Shown: positions 24,143-35,160 of the stretch, piece by piece
Layout of the letters: every line of letters starts with the position of its first letter
How positions within the stretch are numbered: position 1 is the first letter of the stretch
NCBI GenBank assembly: GCA_034620365.1
Contig: JAQGEQ010000287.1
Location: 372,001-436,000 of the forward strand
Reading direction: 5' to 3'
DNA length: 64,000 bases
Source of the DNA: Pegea sp. RAD2-039
Taxonomy: Eukaryota; Chordata; Thaliacea; Salpida; Salpidae
Position numbers and translations under genes: made by a program
Notes under the pieces: generated by a model
Told to the model about the DNA's origin: nothing
The model's input: only the letters and a program-made list of their open reading frames with translations
Databases searched by the model: none

Positions 24143-27100
24143 GTTAACTTGTCTCGGATTGTTTATATACTCGTGGAAATTACAACTTTTTATGTATTAC
24201 TCAAATTTGATATTTAAATTACAAACTAATTGGTTTAATTCTATAAAAAGTTTAAATGTCATTAAGTTTAATTTAATTTTGAAAAAAGTGACCATTTTAG
24301 TCGGTATATGGTAAATCATACATACAGGGGAAAGAGTGATTTCGAAGAGATGATATAGAGATAAAATAACGACTCTTATTCTTTTGGAAGGCTAGTACAA
24401 TTGTTGTAACCGATTGTTCGTTGTGGAACGTTTGAAATCTATATCAGAAGAGTATTTTACCGCTTACGTAAAAGTGTTATCAAGTTATTATGATACCTTC
24501 CAAAATACGAGACCATTATGTCGTCGTTCAGTAAGTCGTTACGTACTGTCGTCATTAGCTGCCTTTTAAAGTTGAATAAAGCTCTTTTCAAAGTGATTTT
24601 TATTACAATTTATTCCATTGTTCAATTTTTTTCTTGGATGAATTGTTGCAGATGTTTTTTGGTTTTATTCGAGCTTAGCGCAGGTAAAACTTAGCAGTGG
24701 TTAAAATAGTTTCTATTTTTTTTACTGATATTAGTTTTTTTACTGCGACAAATTTAAAAAGAAAAGGAGCGTTTGTTGAAACCAGACAAGCTGTCCATAA
24801 ACCAAATAGTCCGTCAGCAGCCATGGAGTGGCGTCAGTGAAAGACAACTTTTACCATTTTCTTAGACAAGTGTGTACTGAATGAGAATGGTGAACACAAA
24901 TGGGCTGCACTTGTGAATTTTGCAGGCTCAGAAGTGTACCAAGTCTTTTAGATCTGTCGGACTTATGTATAAGCTAAAGCGACGCTAAAGCAGTTGAATT
25001 TAATGGAGCTTAAGGAGAAGCACCAAGCAAAACTGACGGTAGCGGCCATGAAAGCAGTTTGTTTAAAGTGTGAAGGTAACAAAACGTTGGATTAAGTACA
25101 TGTTTCAAATGTAGGAAGAAGGAACATGATAGTCATCTTCAGGTAAGGTATCCCAAGAAACAATCAAGAAGGCAAAGCATGGAAAGAGTTGAAGTGGTTA
25201 GCTGAGGGTAGGGCGTGATAGGATTTACTCGATTGTCGGGTAAATCAAACTAACCAATAGTAGATGTCTTTATAGAACGCAGGGTACTCAAGGCGTTTAT
25301 TTATACCGGATACTTAAAGAGTTTAAAAATTAAACTTTTAGAACTTTCTTAAGAAGTTATTTTAATTTTATTCGGTGACTCTAAAGATTTTTCTTAAGAT
25401 TCCTTCTGCGGTATCAACTTTGAATTAGATCTTCAGAGAAGTCAACGCTGTCGATCGTTTTTCTTCAAGCTGCAAGATCTGCTGCAAGTTGAGTATTGTA
25501 CACCCAGCTGTTATAACAAAGATTTCACGTGCTTCTTGTACCTTCTTTCCCTATATCTTTTTACAACATCTCTGTTTCTACAGCCAGATAAAAATTTACC
25601 AAATAGTACAATTTTTGGTAGGCGTTTACTGTCCATTCTAAAAGGTCACCAACCGAAAACAACATCAACGGGGTAGTTTAACTCTTGCACAACAGCATTA
25701 GGGACTAAGTCCCATAAGTTGATCGGGTTTGTTGAAAGAACTCACTGAAAGACTTGATGTTTTATTTTTGTCAAGTCTTTTTCTATGAAAGAATTTTATC
25801 TGAACCTCTAAAACTGGGGTGGACTTTATCTATTTATATAAATAATTATGTCTTAAAGCAGTGTCAGAGCTAAAATTGCAAATTAGCCGGAATCGTGACA
25901 GTTAAGTGAACTCTTGGTGGACTAATTCAGGTCAATCTAGCTTCATAACTTTTCCTAATATTCATAAAATAAATTACTTGAGTCAAGCCATAATCAACTC
26001 CTGCACTAAAATTTGTTTACAAGATGGTACCTTTACCGCTAGTATTTTCAGGTGTTGGTCATATTGCTGTCTTGCCCTTGTGCCATTTCCAAAAATCCGC
26101 GGCGTATACTTAGCACACATCCCCTCATCAATGCCTCACACCAAATTAGTTTTTGTAAGAATCGACTTGTGAAATTAGAAAGTGAATATTTTTGCAGCAT
26201 GCCAGTCCTAAAACTTATAATGCAAAGTAAACACTCATATAGCTTTGATGATTTCTGTAGAAACAAAGCAAAATTTATTAATTGTTTATAATATCTATAT
26301 TCTAATTGAGTTCTCGGAGAAGCTCCTAATCGTCTTCAACACGCAATACTCCAAATAACTGGGTCTTTGACAAACACTGTCCCCAAACAGATGATATATA
26401 GGCCTTGTTGTCCGAAATGTTTCTTTGAGCGTCGAACTAATTTATAGATTTATTGTTTGTGGTGCATAAGTTAGAAGTTAATCTTTCTAACTGTATGATA
26501 CCACATTGAAGCAATTGAATTATTACTATCACATCTTGTATTACAGCGCTTCGTTAGGTTGAAAAAGAGGGAAGAAGTGCTTTGATTTCCTTGTAGCTTA
26601 TTAAGTTGCATAATTACACATAAGAAACAAAAAGTTATAATTTAGATTAGCTTCTTGGTATAGATAAACAAATTTAAAAATATTTTCATTTAAAAATGTG
26701 TGTTTAAGTTTAACTAAAATTTAGCTTACTTTGTAAGATTGTAGAAATCTTGTTCGGTATTATCATATAAGAAGGCTTTATTTATTACGTACTTTACTGG
26801 ACTCATTTTGAATTAATATTAATCATAGATCGAAGTTTTAATTCTAAATAGGTGATATTTAAAGCTTTAAAAATGATGTATAACAAGAAACTTATATTTT
26901 GTCTAAATTTAGGGGATTCCCAGAAAAAATTACTGCAACTAATTTTTATAATTTTGACGAAATATGAAGCTTTAAGTGATTTATGTATTTAAATATATTT
27001 TAGTTATAGTATTTTTGAATAAATATTATTAACTTTTTTTGAATTATTTATAAAACTAAGGTTACCTTTCTGTATTCAGTTTTTTTTTTTTGTATATTCA

Positions 27101-27310
27101 GTTTAAGTTACGTCTAAGTTATGCCCAAACCTATATAAACTCATAAATACTTTTATAGATAGATTATTTTAATTTGATAGATTTATTAATTAAAAGTCTC
27201 TTATGTAAGTCAAATTTGTTTTGTTTTTATTCTAATAAATTTTTTTCAAATTATAATTTCAAAAATTTTTTTTATAGTAACCTGTATGATCTTAAACTAA
27301 AAAAGAAGTC
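24143..27310. other. Intergenic region with retroelement debris
   Basis: 24.3-26.4 kb looks less A/T-rich than its surroundings and carries a decayed gag-like fragment (24771-25240). Overlapping short open frames on both strands at 25906-26291 match no family I know. 26.4-27.3 kb is A/T-rich with nothing recognisable, and should include the promoter of the next gene. Confidence 0.45.
24771..25240 (+). pseudogene. Decayed gag-like retroelement fragment
   Basis: Around 24871 a short frame resembles the capsid region of Ty3-like gag proteins (WAALVNFAGSEVYQVF) and then hits a stop. Further on (25100-25135) lies a zinc-knuckle-like segment, CFKCRKKEHDSH, with the expected spacing up to the histidine but no final cysteine. 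Several stops and frame changes separate the parts, so it is dead. No LTRs, protease or reverse transcriptase were recognised. Confidence 0.35.
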
Positions 27311-30300
27311 ATGAAAAATTTGCAAAATTCTTCAAAAGAAGAGATTTATAAGAATTTATTAGGAAATCCAACATATATTCTTGCTCCAATGGTTGCTCAA
27401 AGTGAATTAGCTTGGAGAATGCTTGCAAGAAAGAATGGTGCACAAATGTGTTTTACACCAATGTATAGCTCATATACAATGTTAAATAGTGTGTCATATA
27501 GAAACCAGGTAATTAATCAGTTTATTTTATGAATAGATAAATATTAATTGAACTGAATATTTTGTAAAGGTCCTTAAAGAGGTTTCTGAGTCATCTGACA
27601 GACCATTGATAGTTCAATTCTGTGCAAATAATCCAAATGACTTTCTAAATGCTTCACTTTTAGTTAAAGATCATTGTCAAGGAGTTGATCTGAATCTCGG
27701 CTGTCCTCAGCATATAGCAAAAAAAGGTTAAAGTTTTTTTATGTTTACTTATTACTTTAAGTAATTTATTAATTTATGTTTTGAATAATAGATGTTTTCA
27801 TTAATCTTTATTAATTTTGAATCTAGCCTCTTTCATTTAGCGCATGTGATCACTTATTTCGTAAAATTTCATTTTTAAGGACATTTTGGTGCTTATCTTC
27901 AAGATGAATGGGATTTAATCCATAAGATCATTTCATTGACTAGTGATCATTTATCAATTGGTGTTTCAGCCAAAATTAGAATATTTCCTGAAGTAATTTG
28001 TGTTTACAATTTTCCTTATTTACATTTTTTTATGTATTTATAAACTTATCATATAAATCTTTGCTTTATAATTAAAAAAATCTTTAAAGTTGTTCTTTTA
28101 CAAGAATAACTGCAAAGTATTAGTTTGATGTTTTGAGTTTTCATGAAATTAAACTGTGGTATGTAAACTTTAAAGGTATCAAAATCAATTGAATATGCAA
28201 AGAGGTTGGAATCTGCTGGCTGTTCATTCATTACTGTTCATGGTAGAACTAAAGAACAAAAAGGAAACTTAACTGGATTGGCTGATTGGGATCAGATTCG
28301 GAAGATTAAGTAAGATTCAAATATTAAATCATTTTATTTTAGAAATTTATTAAACAAGCAAAAATTAATTTAGATTTCTGTTATCATTTTCAAATCAGTA
28401 AAGTATAGATTGAAATTTTTTAAGGAACAGCTTGACAATTCCAGTAGTTGCTAATGGAAATATTCAATACTTTGAAGATATTGAACGCTGTATCAAAGCA
28501 ACTGGTGTAGATGGCGTCATGATAGCAGAGTCCCATCTTACTAACCCTGCTATTTTTAAAAGTATTTTTTTCAGTGTAATACTTTTGTAATATTACTTTG
28601 TGCTTAAAACTAAATATTTTTTTACTACACCTTGTTCTAATTTTTAGATTGTTACCCAAAAGTCTTCGATGCTGTGGAAGAGTATTTTGAAGCTGTTGAA
28701 AAATATCCTTGTTCTGTAGCTACAATGAGAGCACATGTATTCCGATTGTGTAAGCATAGTTTAACTGTAAGTTGAAACTAATTACAAATTAATCTATTTA
28801 GTTTTGCATAGTTAATTTAGTTGATTTAATGAAATTAATTCAATTAAAAAATGCGAAATTATATTGGGTGAAAACCCTATCATGAAAACTTTTCAATTGT
28901 TTTTAGATACATACTGATATAAGATCACAAATTGGAACTGCTTCAACTTTAGACGAACTAAAGAGTCTAAATCTGCAGTTAAAGCAAAAGTGTTTAGAAG
29001 ACGTAAATATATTTTTAACAATATACTAGTAATGTTTTATTCAAGTATAAAATAAAGTTTCAAAGAAAATAATTATCAGGAAGAGAAGAAGTATTATGGA
29101 CTCGATGTAATAAACAATGATAAGAAGAGATTTCTTCCTCATTGGATATGTCAGCCTTATGTTCGAACCGGTAAAATCTATTAGAATAATTTCTGGTCTC
29201 TCATCTAAAATTTAATTTACAAATTAATATTGTAGTTCAAGAAATTAGAAATGACAATGATCAAAACGAAAAAGAGGATGAATCAGAACACATCTCTGTA
29301 AATATTTTACTTCAATTGTTTACAATAATCTGTTTTAATTATTTATTTTAATTATTAGAAAAATCAACTTCGTCGAATTAGAAAGTATGAAAAAAAAGTT
29401 GAGATAAAAAAGATGAAAAGAAAGCAGAAAAAAGAATTAAAGAAAATAAAGATGAGAGAAAATCATATTCAGGTCAGTGAAAATCTTATCACATTTCTTC
29501 ACATACCACAACGTACTCCTTTAGTGGTGTTCTTTGCAACACCAGATTCCAAAATAGCTCAAATCTCTCGTACACAAAACTGTTAATATCCTAAAAAGCT
29601 TCGCTGCAGCAAGAGAACTTGCTTGATGATAAGGATAATAACAATAATCGCTCCAATTACCTAATTTTATGATATATAATTTATCTTTAGCGTCTTTTCA
29701 TGATAAATACAAAAGATTTAAGATCAGATTATTATTTACTTAAATGATATTTTCAGGTAGTAGATTGTTTCAAAGAATTGTTCTTGAATTTTTTTGAAAG
29801 TTAGATTAGTTTATATCATAATAAATAATTGATAAAAGCTTTTGCAAAAAGGGAAATCCACAATTGATTACAGCAGATGACAGAAGAAAAGACAACCTAC
29901 TAAAAGCTAGTAAAATGGAAGCAGCACTTTGTGATAATAGTGGAGCTTTAAAGTTTTGTGTTGATCTGTCATGGTCACATCACATGAACGATAAGGTTGA
30001 CCACTTCTGTTTTCAATTTCACTTTAATAGTTCAACTTACAATTAGTTGTAACACTTCTCAGTAGAGTACTTTAAAATTTAAAACAAATTTTAGGAAATT
30101 TCTAAACTATCAAGTCAGCTTGGAAGGTTATATGGAAGCAATCGTCAATCAGCATCACCAGCACATGTTTATTTCAGTGGTAACCTCTCTTTTTTAAATT
30201 AGTAGAATTTCAATTACTAACTAATTAAATTGGACTTAAATTTCAGGGTTTTCTACAAACAGTTTGTTGTGGAAGGAGTGTATACGTAAACACCAAGGAT

Positions 30301-30901
30301 TCCAATCATATAAGATCGAAATGACTACGAAATGTTGTCAAGAGTTGTTTCAATGTGAAGATGTTGTATACCTAACTCCTGATGCGGAAATACGTGAGAT
30401 TAAAAATTTGTAGATCATCATAAGTATTTTTTAACTGACAATTATTTTCAATGTTTAATGTTTGAGTCCCTAAAAGCTCAGCTGCAAATGTTTACTTGAA
30501 ATCAATGTTTCAGCTTTGGATAAGTTAGAAGAAGATACTGTGTATATAGTTGGAGGTTTAGTTGATGAAACTGTAAGTAAAAAGTTGACATTGAATCATG
30601 CTCAATCACTTCAGTTTGTAACTCGTCGCCTACCTATTATTGAACATATGCATCGATCTGGTAATCATAAGAACTACTCAACTGTACTTGCAATTAATCA
30701 AGGTAGTTAGTTTGCTAATTATGTGATTCTTAAAAGATAACTTTGATTACTTTCTCAGTTTTTGACATTTTGTTGAAATTTAATGAAACCAAATGTTGGG
30801 GCTCCTCACTTTCTATCGGAATGCCAGCTAGAAAGGGATTTGTTCTAAATAATGCACTTTTGCAGCCAAAGTGTTACTTAAAGATACTTTTTTTTAAATA
30901 G
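27311..30901 (+). CDS. DUS1L-TRMT10B fusion: tRNA dihydrouridine synthase plus tRNA m1G9 methyltransferase
   Basis: Exons 27311-27508, 27570-27726, 27880-27992, 28176-28309, 28425-28561, 28648-28766, 28907-29002, 29080-29170, 29236-29297 and 29359-29472 are in phase. They encode a DUS1-type FMN reductase: NLGCPQ with the catalytic Cys at residue 111, the VHGRT motif, and a CQPYVR end. The last of these exons (residues 370-407) is the basic N-terminal segment typical of TRMT10B ([13 protein letters not shown]). The SPOUT methyltransferase follows in exons about 29877-29995, 30095-30179, 30247-30393, 30514-30702 and 30759-30901, with GGLVDE holding the Asp known to be catalytic in Trm10. There is no in-frame ATG between the two enzymes ahead of the TRMT10 basic segment. 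The junction 29473-29876 is unresolved: the best donor (29473) is phase 0 and the acceptor is phase 1, so a weaker donor at 29477 or an extra exon (near 29758-29801) is needed. About 635 residues in total. Confidence 0.8.
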
Positions 30902-30968
30902 GAAATGTCTTCATTAGCCATTATATCTTTTGAGCTGATCTTGTATTAAATTTTATACGTGTATGAAA

Positions 30969-30974
30969 AATAAA
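30969..30974 (+). promoter_or_regulatory. Poly(A) signal AATAAA after TRMT10B part
   Basis: AATAAA 68 nt after the stop codon at 30901. I saw no equivalent signal between the DUS1L and TRMT10B parts in the right place to end a separate transcript, though I scanned only by eye. Confidence 0.5.
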
Positions 30975-32069
30975 CTTTGTTTTGATTATTATCGTTTTAG
31001 GAATATTACGGTAAGTAATAATGAAAAATCAGTTTTATTATTAACATCTGATTGAAAAAAATTTAGTTTTTCACAAAACATTTTTAATTTTTTGTAAACT
31101 ATCGACGTTTCACTTGATTTAGAGCAGTTGAGGTACAATTTTTAGGCCTTTTTAATACAGTTAGAAAATAATGTTGGTGTTAGTCATTTAGAAAGACATA
31201 GTTTCAATGATTGTTCAAAAATTATGTTTAAAAACCTTTAGCTAAACAATCGATAGGTAAATGGTATCTTGCCTGCGGTTCTAGTGATAAGCTATACAAA
31301 CCCAAAATATTTACACTTAGCTTACTATGTTAACTAATGAACTGATTCCAATAGTATTGTAAGTTTTATACAAAATTGTTTTAATAAATTCTTTTAATAC
31401 CCATTATTTAATAGGTAAGTTGTAAAAAGGCCTTTATTTTTTTATAAATACTAAAAGCAGAAAATAGAATAAATTAGCGAATAAAAATTTCTTAAAATTA
31501 TTAAACTTATTTTAATCGAATTAATTAAATTTTTTTTGTGTTGAGCTTTTCAAATAAGTAATAGAAAAGTCAAAACGTCCTTTTTAGAATGGTTATCATT
31601 TTGTAACTGGCGGCCAAAAAGTCAACAAGACTTCGTAAACAACTAAAATCATTGCGTAAATTGCTTATTCCAAAACTATTTATTTGTATAATTGTAAACA
31701 TTTTTAAGTTTTTATACTAAGTCGTTTATGTTGATAAATAATATATTTTTACAGTATTAACAATTGATTACTGTCATTACTGGTAATGTATTATCATCAC
31801 GACTTTAATTATTCCAGATAAGTTGTTTTTTTATTTAGTTTACTATTAAGTGTATAGTTAATTAAGTTTTTATATTTGTAAAATTTATTTAACTGATCTG
31901 AAATTTAAACTAAAAATTTTAAAATGATTTTTTTAGTTAGTCTTGATAGGATTATTTTTAATTTAAATCATGCTTTTATGAAAACTGCTGAAGTAACGTT
32001 GAGTTATCTGTGGGGTTAAAACAATCTTTTTGAAAAACCTGAATCTGGAATCTAAGTTGTCATTAAAAC
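30975..32069. other. Intergenic region, nothing recognised
   Basis: 1.1 kb of A/T-rich DNA between two genes on the same strand. No open frame or repeat of note. It should contain the paracaspase promoter and possibly an undetected first exon. Confidence 0.5.
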
Positions 32070-35000
32070 ATGAATTTTCACTCACTGCCCACAAAAGCTG
32101 AGAATTTTTTGAATGAAATTGATGGAAGATCATATGTGTCTTTAGATGAACAGAAGATTGATCAGTTATCTTTTGAAGTATTTTGTAGATTTGATATAGT
32201 TACCTAAAAATTGTTAAATCTAAAAACTTATTAAAACTAAATAATTTATTATAAAAAAAAGAATAAAATTGTTTCTATAATTTTCTTCCTATCTTTGATT
32301 AAAGATTTCTGGTTATAATTTAAATTTTATTTTTTAGATGAAAGAAAATATAACAATAAAACCTCATATTAGTGTCATAAACCACCCTAAAAGTAAACAA
32401 CTTCATATTGGAGATGATTTGACGTTATACTGCTCTGTTCGTAGCACTTGTAGGGTTCACTACCAATGGTTTTTTAAATCTAAAGAGCTAGTGGGTGAAA
32501 CTAATCAAATGTTGATGATAAATAATGTTTCAGTTTGTAAACAAGGCTTTTATGAAGTGATTGCAACTTGTTCATGTTCTAAATTATTTTCTGTAAAATC
32601 TAATGAAGCTTTCATTAGCATAAGTAAGTTATTTCTAGATTCTTCCATCTTGAATCTATTTTAATATTTTTCTTTTATAGTTCCTCTTTCCTGTAATGCT
32701 GATGTAAAAGAGTTATGTGCTACAGATAAAATTGCCTTATTAATTGGAAATGATATATATGACAATAATAGTAATTTAGAATGTGCTGCAGTTGATGTCA
32801 ATATACTTGGTGATATATTACGCGTAAGTTCTTGTATGATTATTATATGAAAATTTTAGAATTGCTGTTCACATACATGTTTAAAAATACGTTAATTTAT
32901 TTTTAGTTTAAAGTAATGTTTGAGGTTGATTGTGAAATTATAAAATCCAAAGATTATTTGAAGAAAAGGTCTTGTTAAAATATGTTACTTTCTCTTTGAT
33001 TTAGTTTTCCATTTGATTAACCTTTGAACACTGGTATTCAATTTTTTCTTGGAAAAAATTGGTGAGCTAACTTAAACAATAAAATTATTATTTTTCAGAA
33101 TGAAATGAATTTTAAAACATTGACATTTGTAAATTTGAATTTAGTTGAATTTCACGTCGCACTTAAATGGTTCTATAACCTTTGTAGAAAAGGATGTTAT
33201 TGTAAGTTTGTTCAACAAATTTTACTTTGAGCATAATAAATTTGATGAACAATCTAAAGATTTGTGTTTTCGAACTAATTTTTTTTTCTTTGCTATAGGT
33301 CTCTTTTACTTTGCTGGTCATGGTTATGCAAGTAATAATTTATTATATTTACTACCCACTGATGCACCATGTATGAATGATATCACAGCAAGATCTTGTA
33401 TAAGTGTTCAAAATTTAGCTGAAACTTTACAAAGACGATGTGAACCTGAGCTGACAGTCATTCTACCTGACACTTGCCGAGTGAAGTAAATTCGGCCAGA
33501 AAGCAATTGTTAAATAGTGACCTATAAGAACTAACTATAAGAACTCAGAACAAAAATAATCAAATTGTTTATTTAACAAATGAAACACCCGGTAGTATAT
33601 TTGCGATGATTAACTTATATGAGTTGTAATAGTATTATAGTTCTGATATATTCTTGTTAAAACGCAGTAACCCTGTAACAAACCCAAATCGGCAAGTAGT
33701 ACCTACAGTGAGAGGAAATGTTGTGTTTGCTTATGCCACGTGAGTTGCTGCTTTTCGAATACAATCGCAAAATTATGCTAAAATCCACTTATAAATCAAA
33801 TTAAGATTTATTATTTTGTATAAACAATTTATTTACTAAAAAACGTAGCAGATTTACTCCAAGTAATATCTTAGTAATATTTTTTAGCATGAACAGAGGT
33901 GTTGCTTATGAAAGAACCAACTGCAAAAGAAGTTTGTTTGTCAATGCATTACAACATCATTTGCATAAACCCTTACGTGTAAATGATATGTTAACAAGAG
34001 TCGGGGACGAAGTCGCTAAATACGGTTATCAGGTTATTCGATTTCACTTTTTATAATAACCAAGTTATTAAACAGTAATTTTCAAAAGAAGTTTACGTTG
34101 AAAACAAACCTTTTTAATGATAGATTGTTGAAGTATGTCATACCTTATCGCAATATCGATGTCTTACTGATCATGTAATGCCAGATCAAGCTTTTCATAG
34201 CTTGGAAAGTTGGTGGACTAGCATACATGGTGAGAGATTTAAGTAGCAATCATCATGACTTATTTCTTCTTTTATGAGAGTAGAAACTCCTCTACCTATT
34301 TGCTTTTCTTATTCAATCTGTGGGATTACTGCTGCATTACATTTTACTCCAAAACTTACAAATGTGATTCTACTAGAAGCAAAAGTGATTGAGTTAGGTT
34401 CAACTTTAGATTGCCAAGTTGAAATTGAATGGATAAAAATGGTAATTTGATAAATCTATCACCACAGACTTTAATTTTTTTAATGATGTTGTTAAGACTC
34501 ACTATTTGAGAAAGATAATTTAATAATTGGTTAGATGCAGTCCCAGAAAGTCCTCTTGTCAGATCGTAACAATCAAGCTCTTGAAGACGAGAAGTCATAT
34601 GATGCTATTCAAGTTTCTGGTCTTCAAAAGGTTTGACTTTTTCATTTAAAACTCACTTTTACATCAAGCCTGTTTTACAAATTTATCTTTTGTGCAAATA
34701 CTTCTGTAATCTTTAATTTTTCTTTCAGCTTTTTCAACATCTATCAGTTTATCTTTTGCTAACTTTTATCCAAGCCGATGGCAAATTTAAACATGTTAAA
34801 AGGATCCAGCATCAAATAAAACTTCCTTTTATCTACTTTTGGAACGATAATTTTGTACGGTAAGCTTACATGCCAGAGCATTTTGTATTAAATGATCTAC
34901 AATTCATTTGTTGGTATTTACTTTTCAATTCAAATTGACATATTGTGGCACTTATTATTTTAAACATTTTAAAATCAAAAAATTGCCTCGAAAAAACTCC

Positions 35001-35151
35001 ACTTTTAACTGAACTGATATTTTATTGAACGAAACAAACAAGTTTCAAATTTGTTGGAAATAAAATTCATTTTTAATTCATTTTTTTTTCTTTTATCAGC
35101 TTGGAAAGCTTAGCAAAAGAAATAAACAAAATGAAATTAATTATGAGTTAG
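32070..35151 (+). CDS. MALT1: Paracaspase (MALT1-like), one Ig domain
   Basis: Twelve in-phase exons: 32070-32177, 32338-32623, 32681-32823, 33099-33201, 33299-33485, 33668-33739, 33888-34032, 34124-34229, 34284-34441, 34541-34630, 34729-34859, 35100-35151; about 526 residues (human 824). A short N-terminus is followed by one Ig domain (YQWFF, Cys pair), then the paracaspase domain with catalytic His221 (FAGHGY) and Cys273 (PDTC). The acidic residues that set arginine specificity in human MALT1 (Asp365, Asp462, Glu500) appear conserved in the matching motifs. A diverged C-terminal Ig-like region follows. MALT1 is the protease of CARD-BCL10 complexes that drive NF-kB signalling. A full death domain and one of the two N-terminal Ig domains are missing; an upstream exon could have been overlooked. 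Confidence 0.88.
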
Positions 35152-35160
35152 TCAACTAGA

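Noticed and set aside
26048-26291. Overlapping open frames on both strands
   Set aside because: Mirror-image frames of one low-stop stretch; neither resembles a known protein nor links to other exons.
32908-32968. Candidate extra exon in the paracaspase (FKVMFEVD...)
   Set aside because: It leaves phase 2 and every downstream acceptor then gives a stop. Joining 32823 to 33099 is phase 0 and matches the MALT1 alignment without it.
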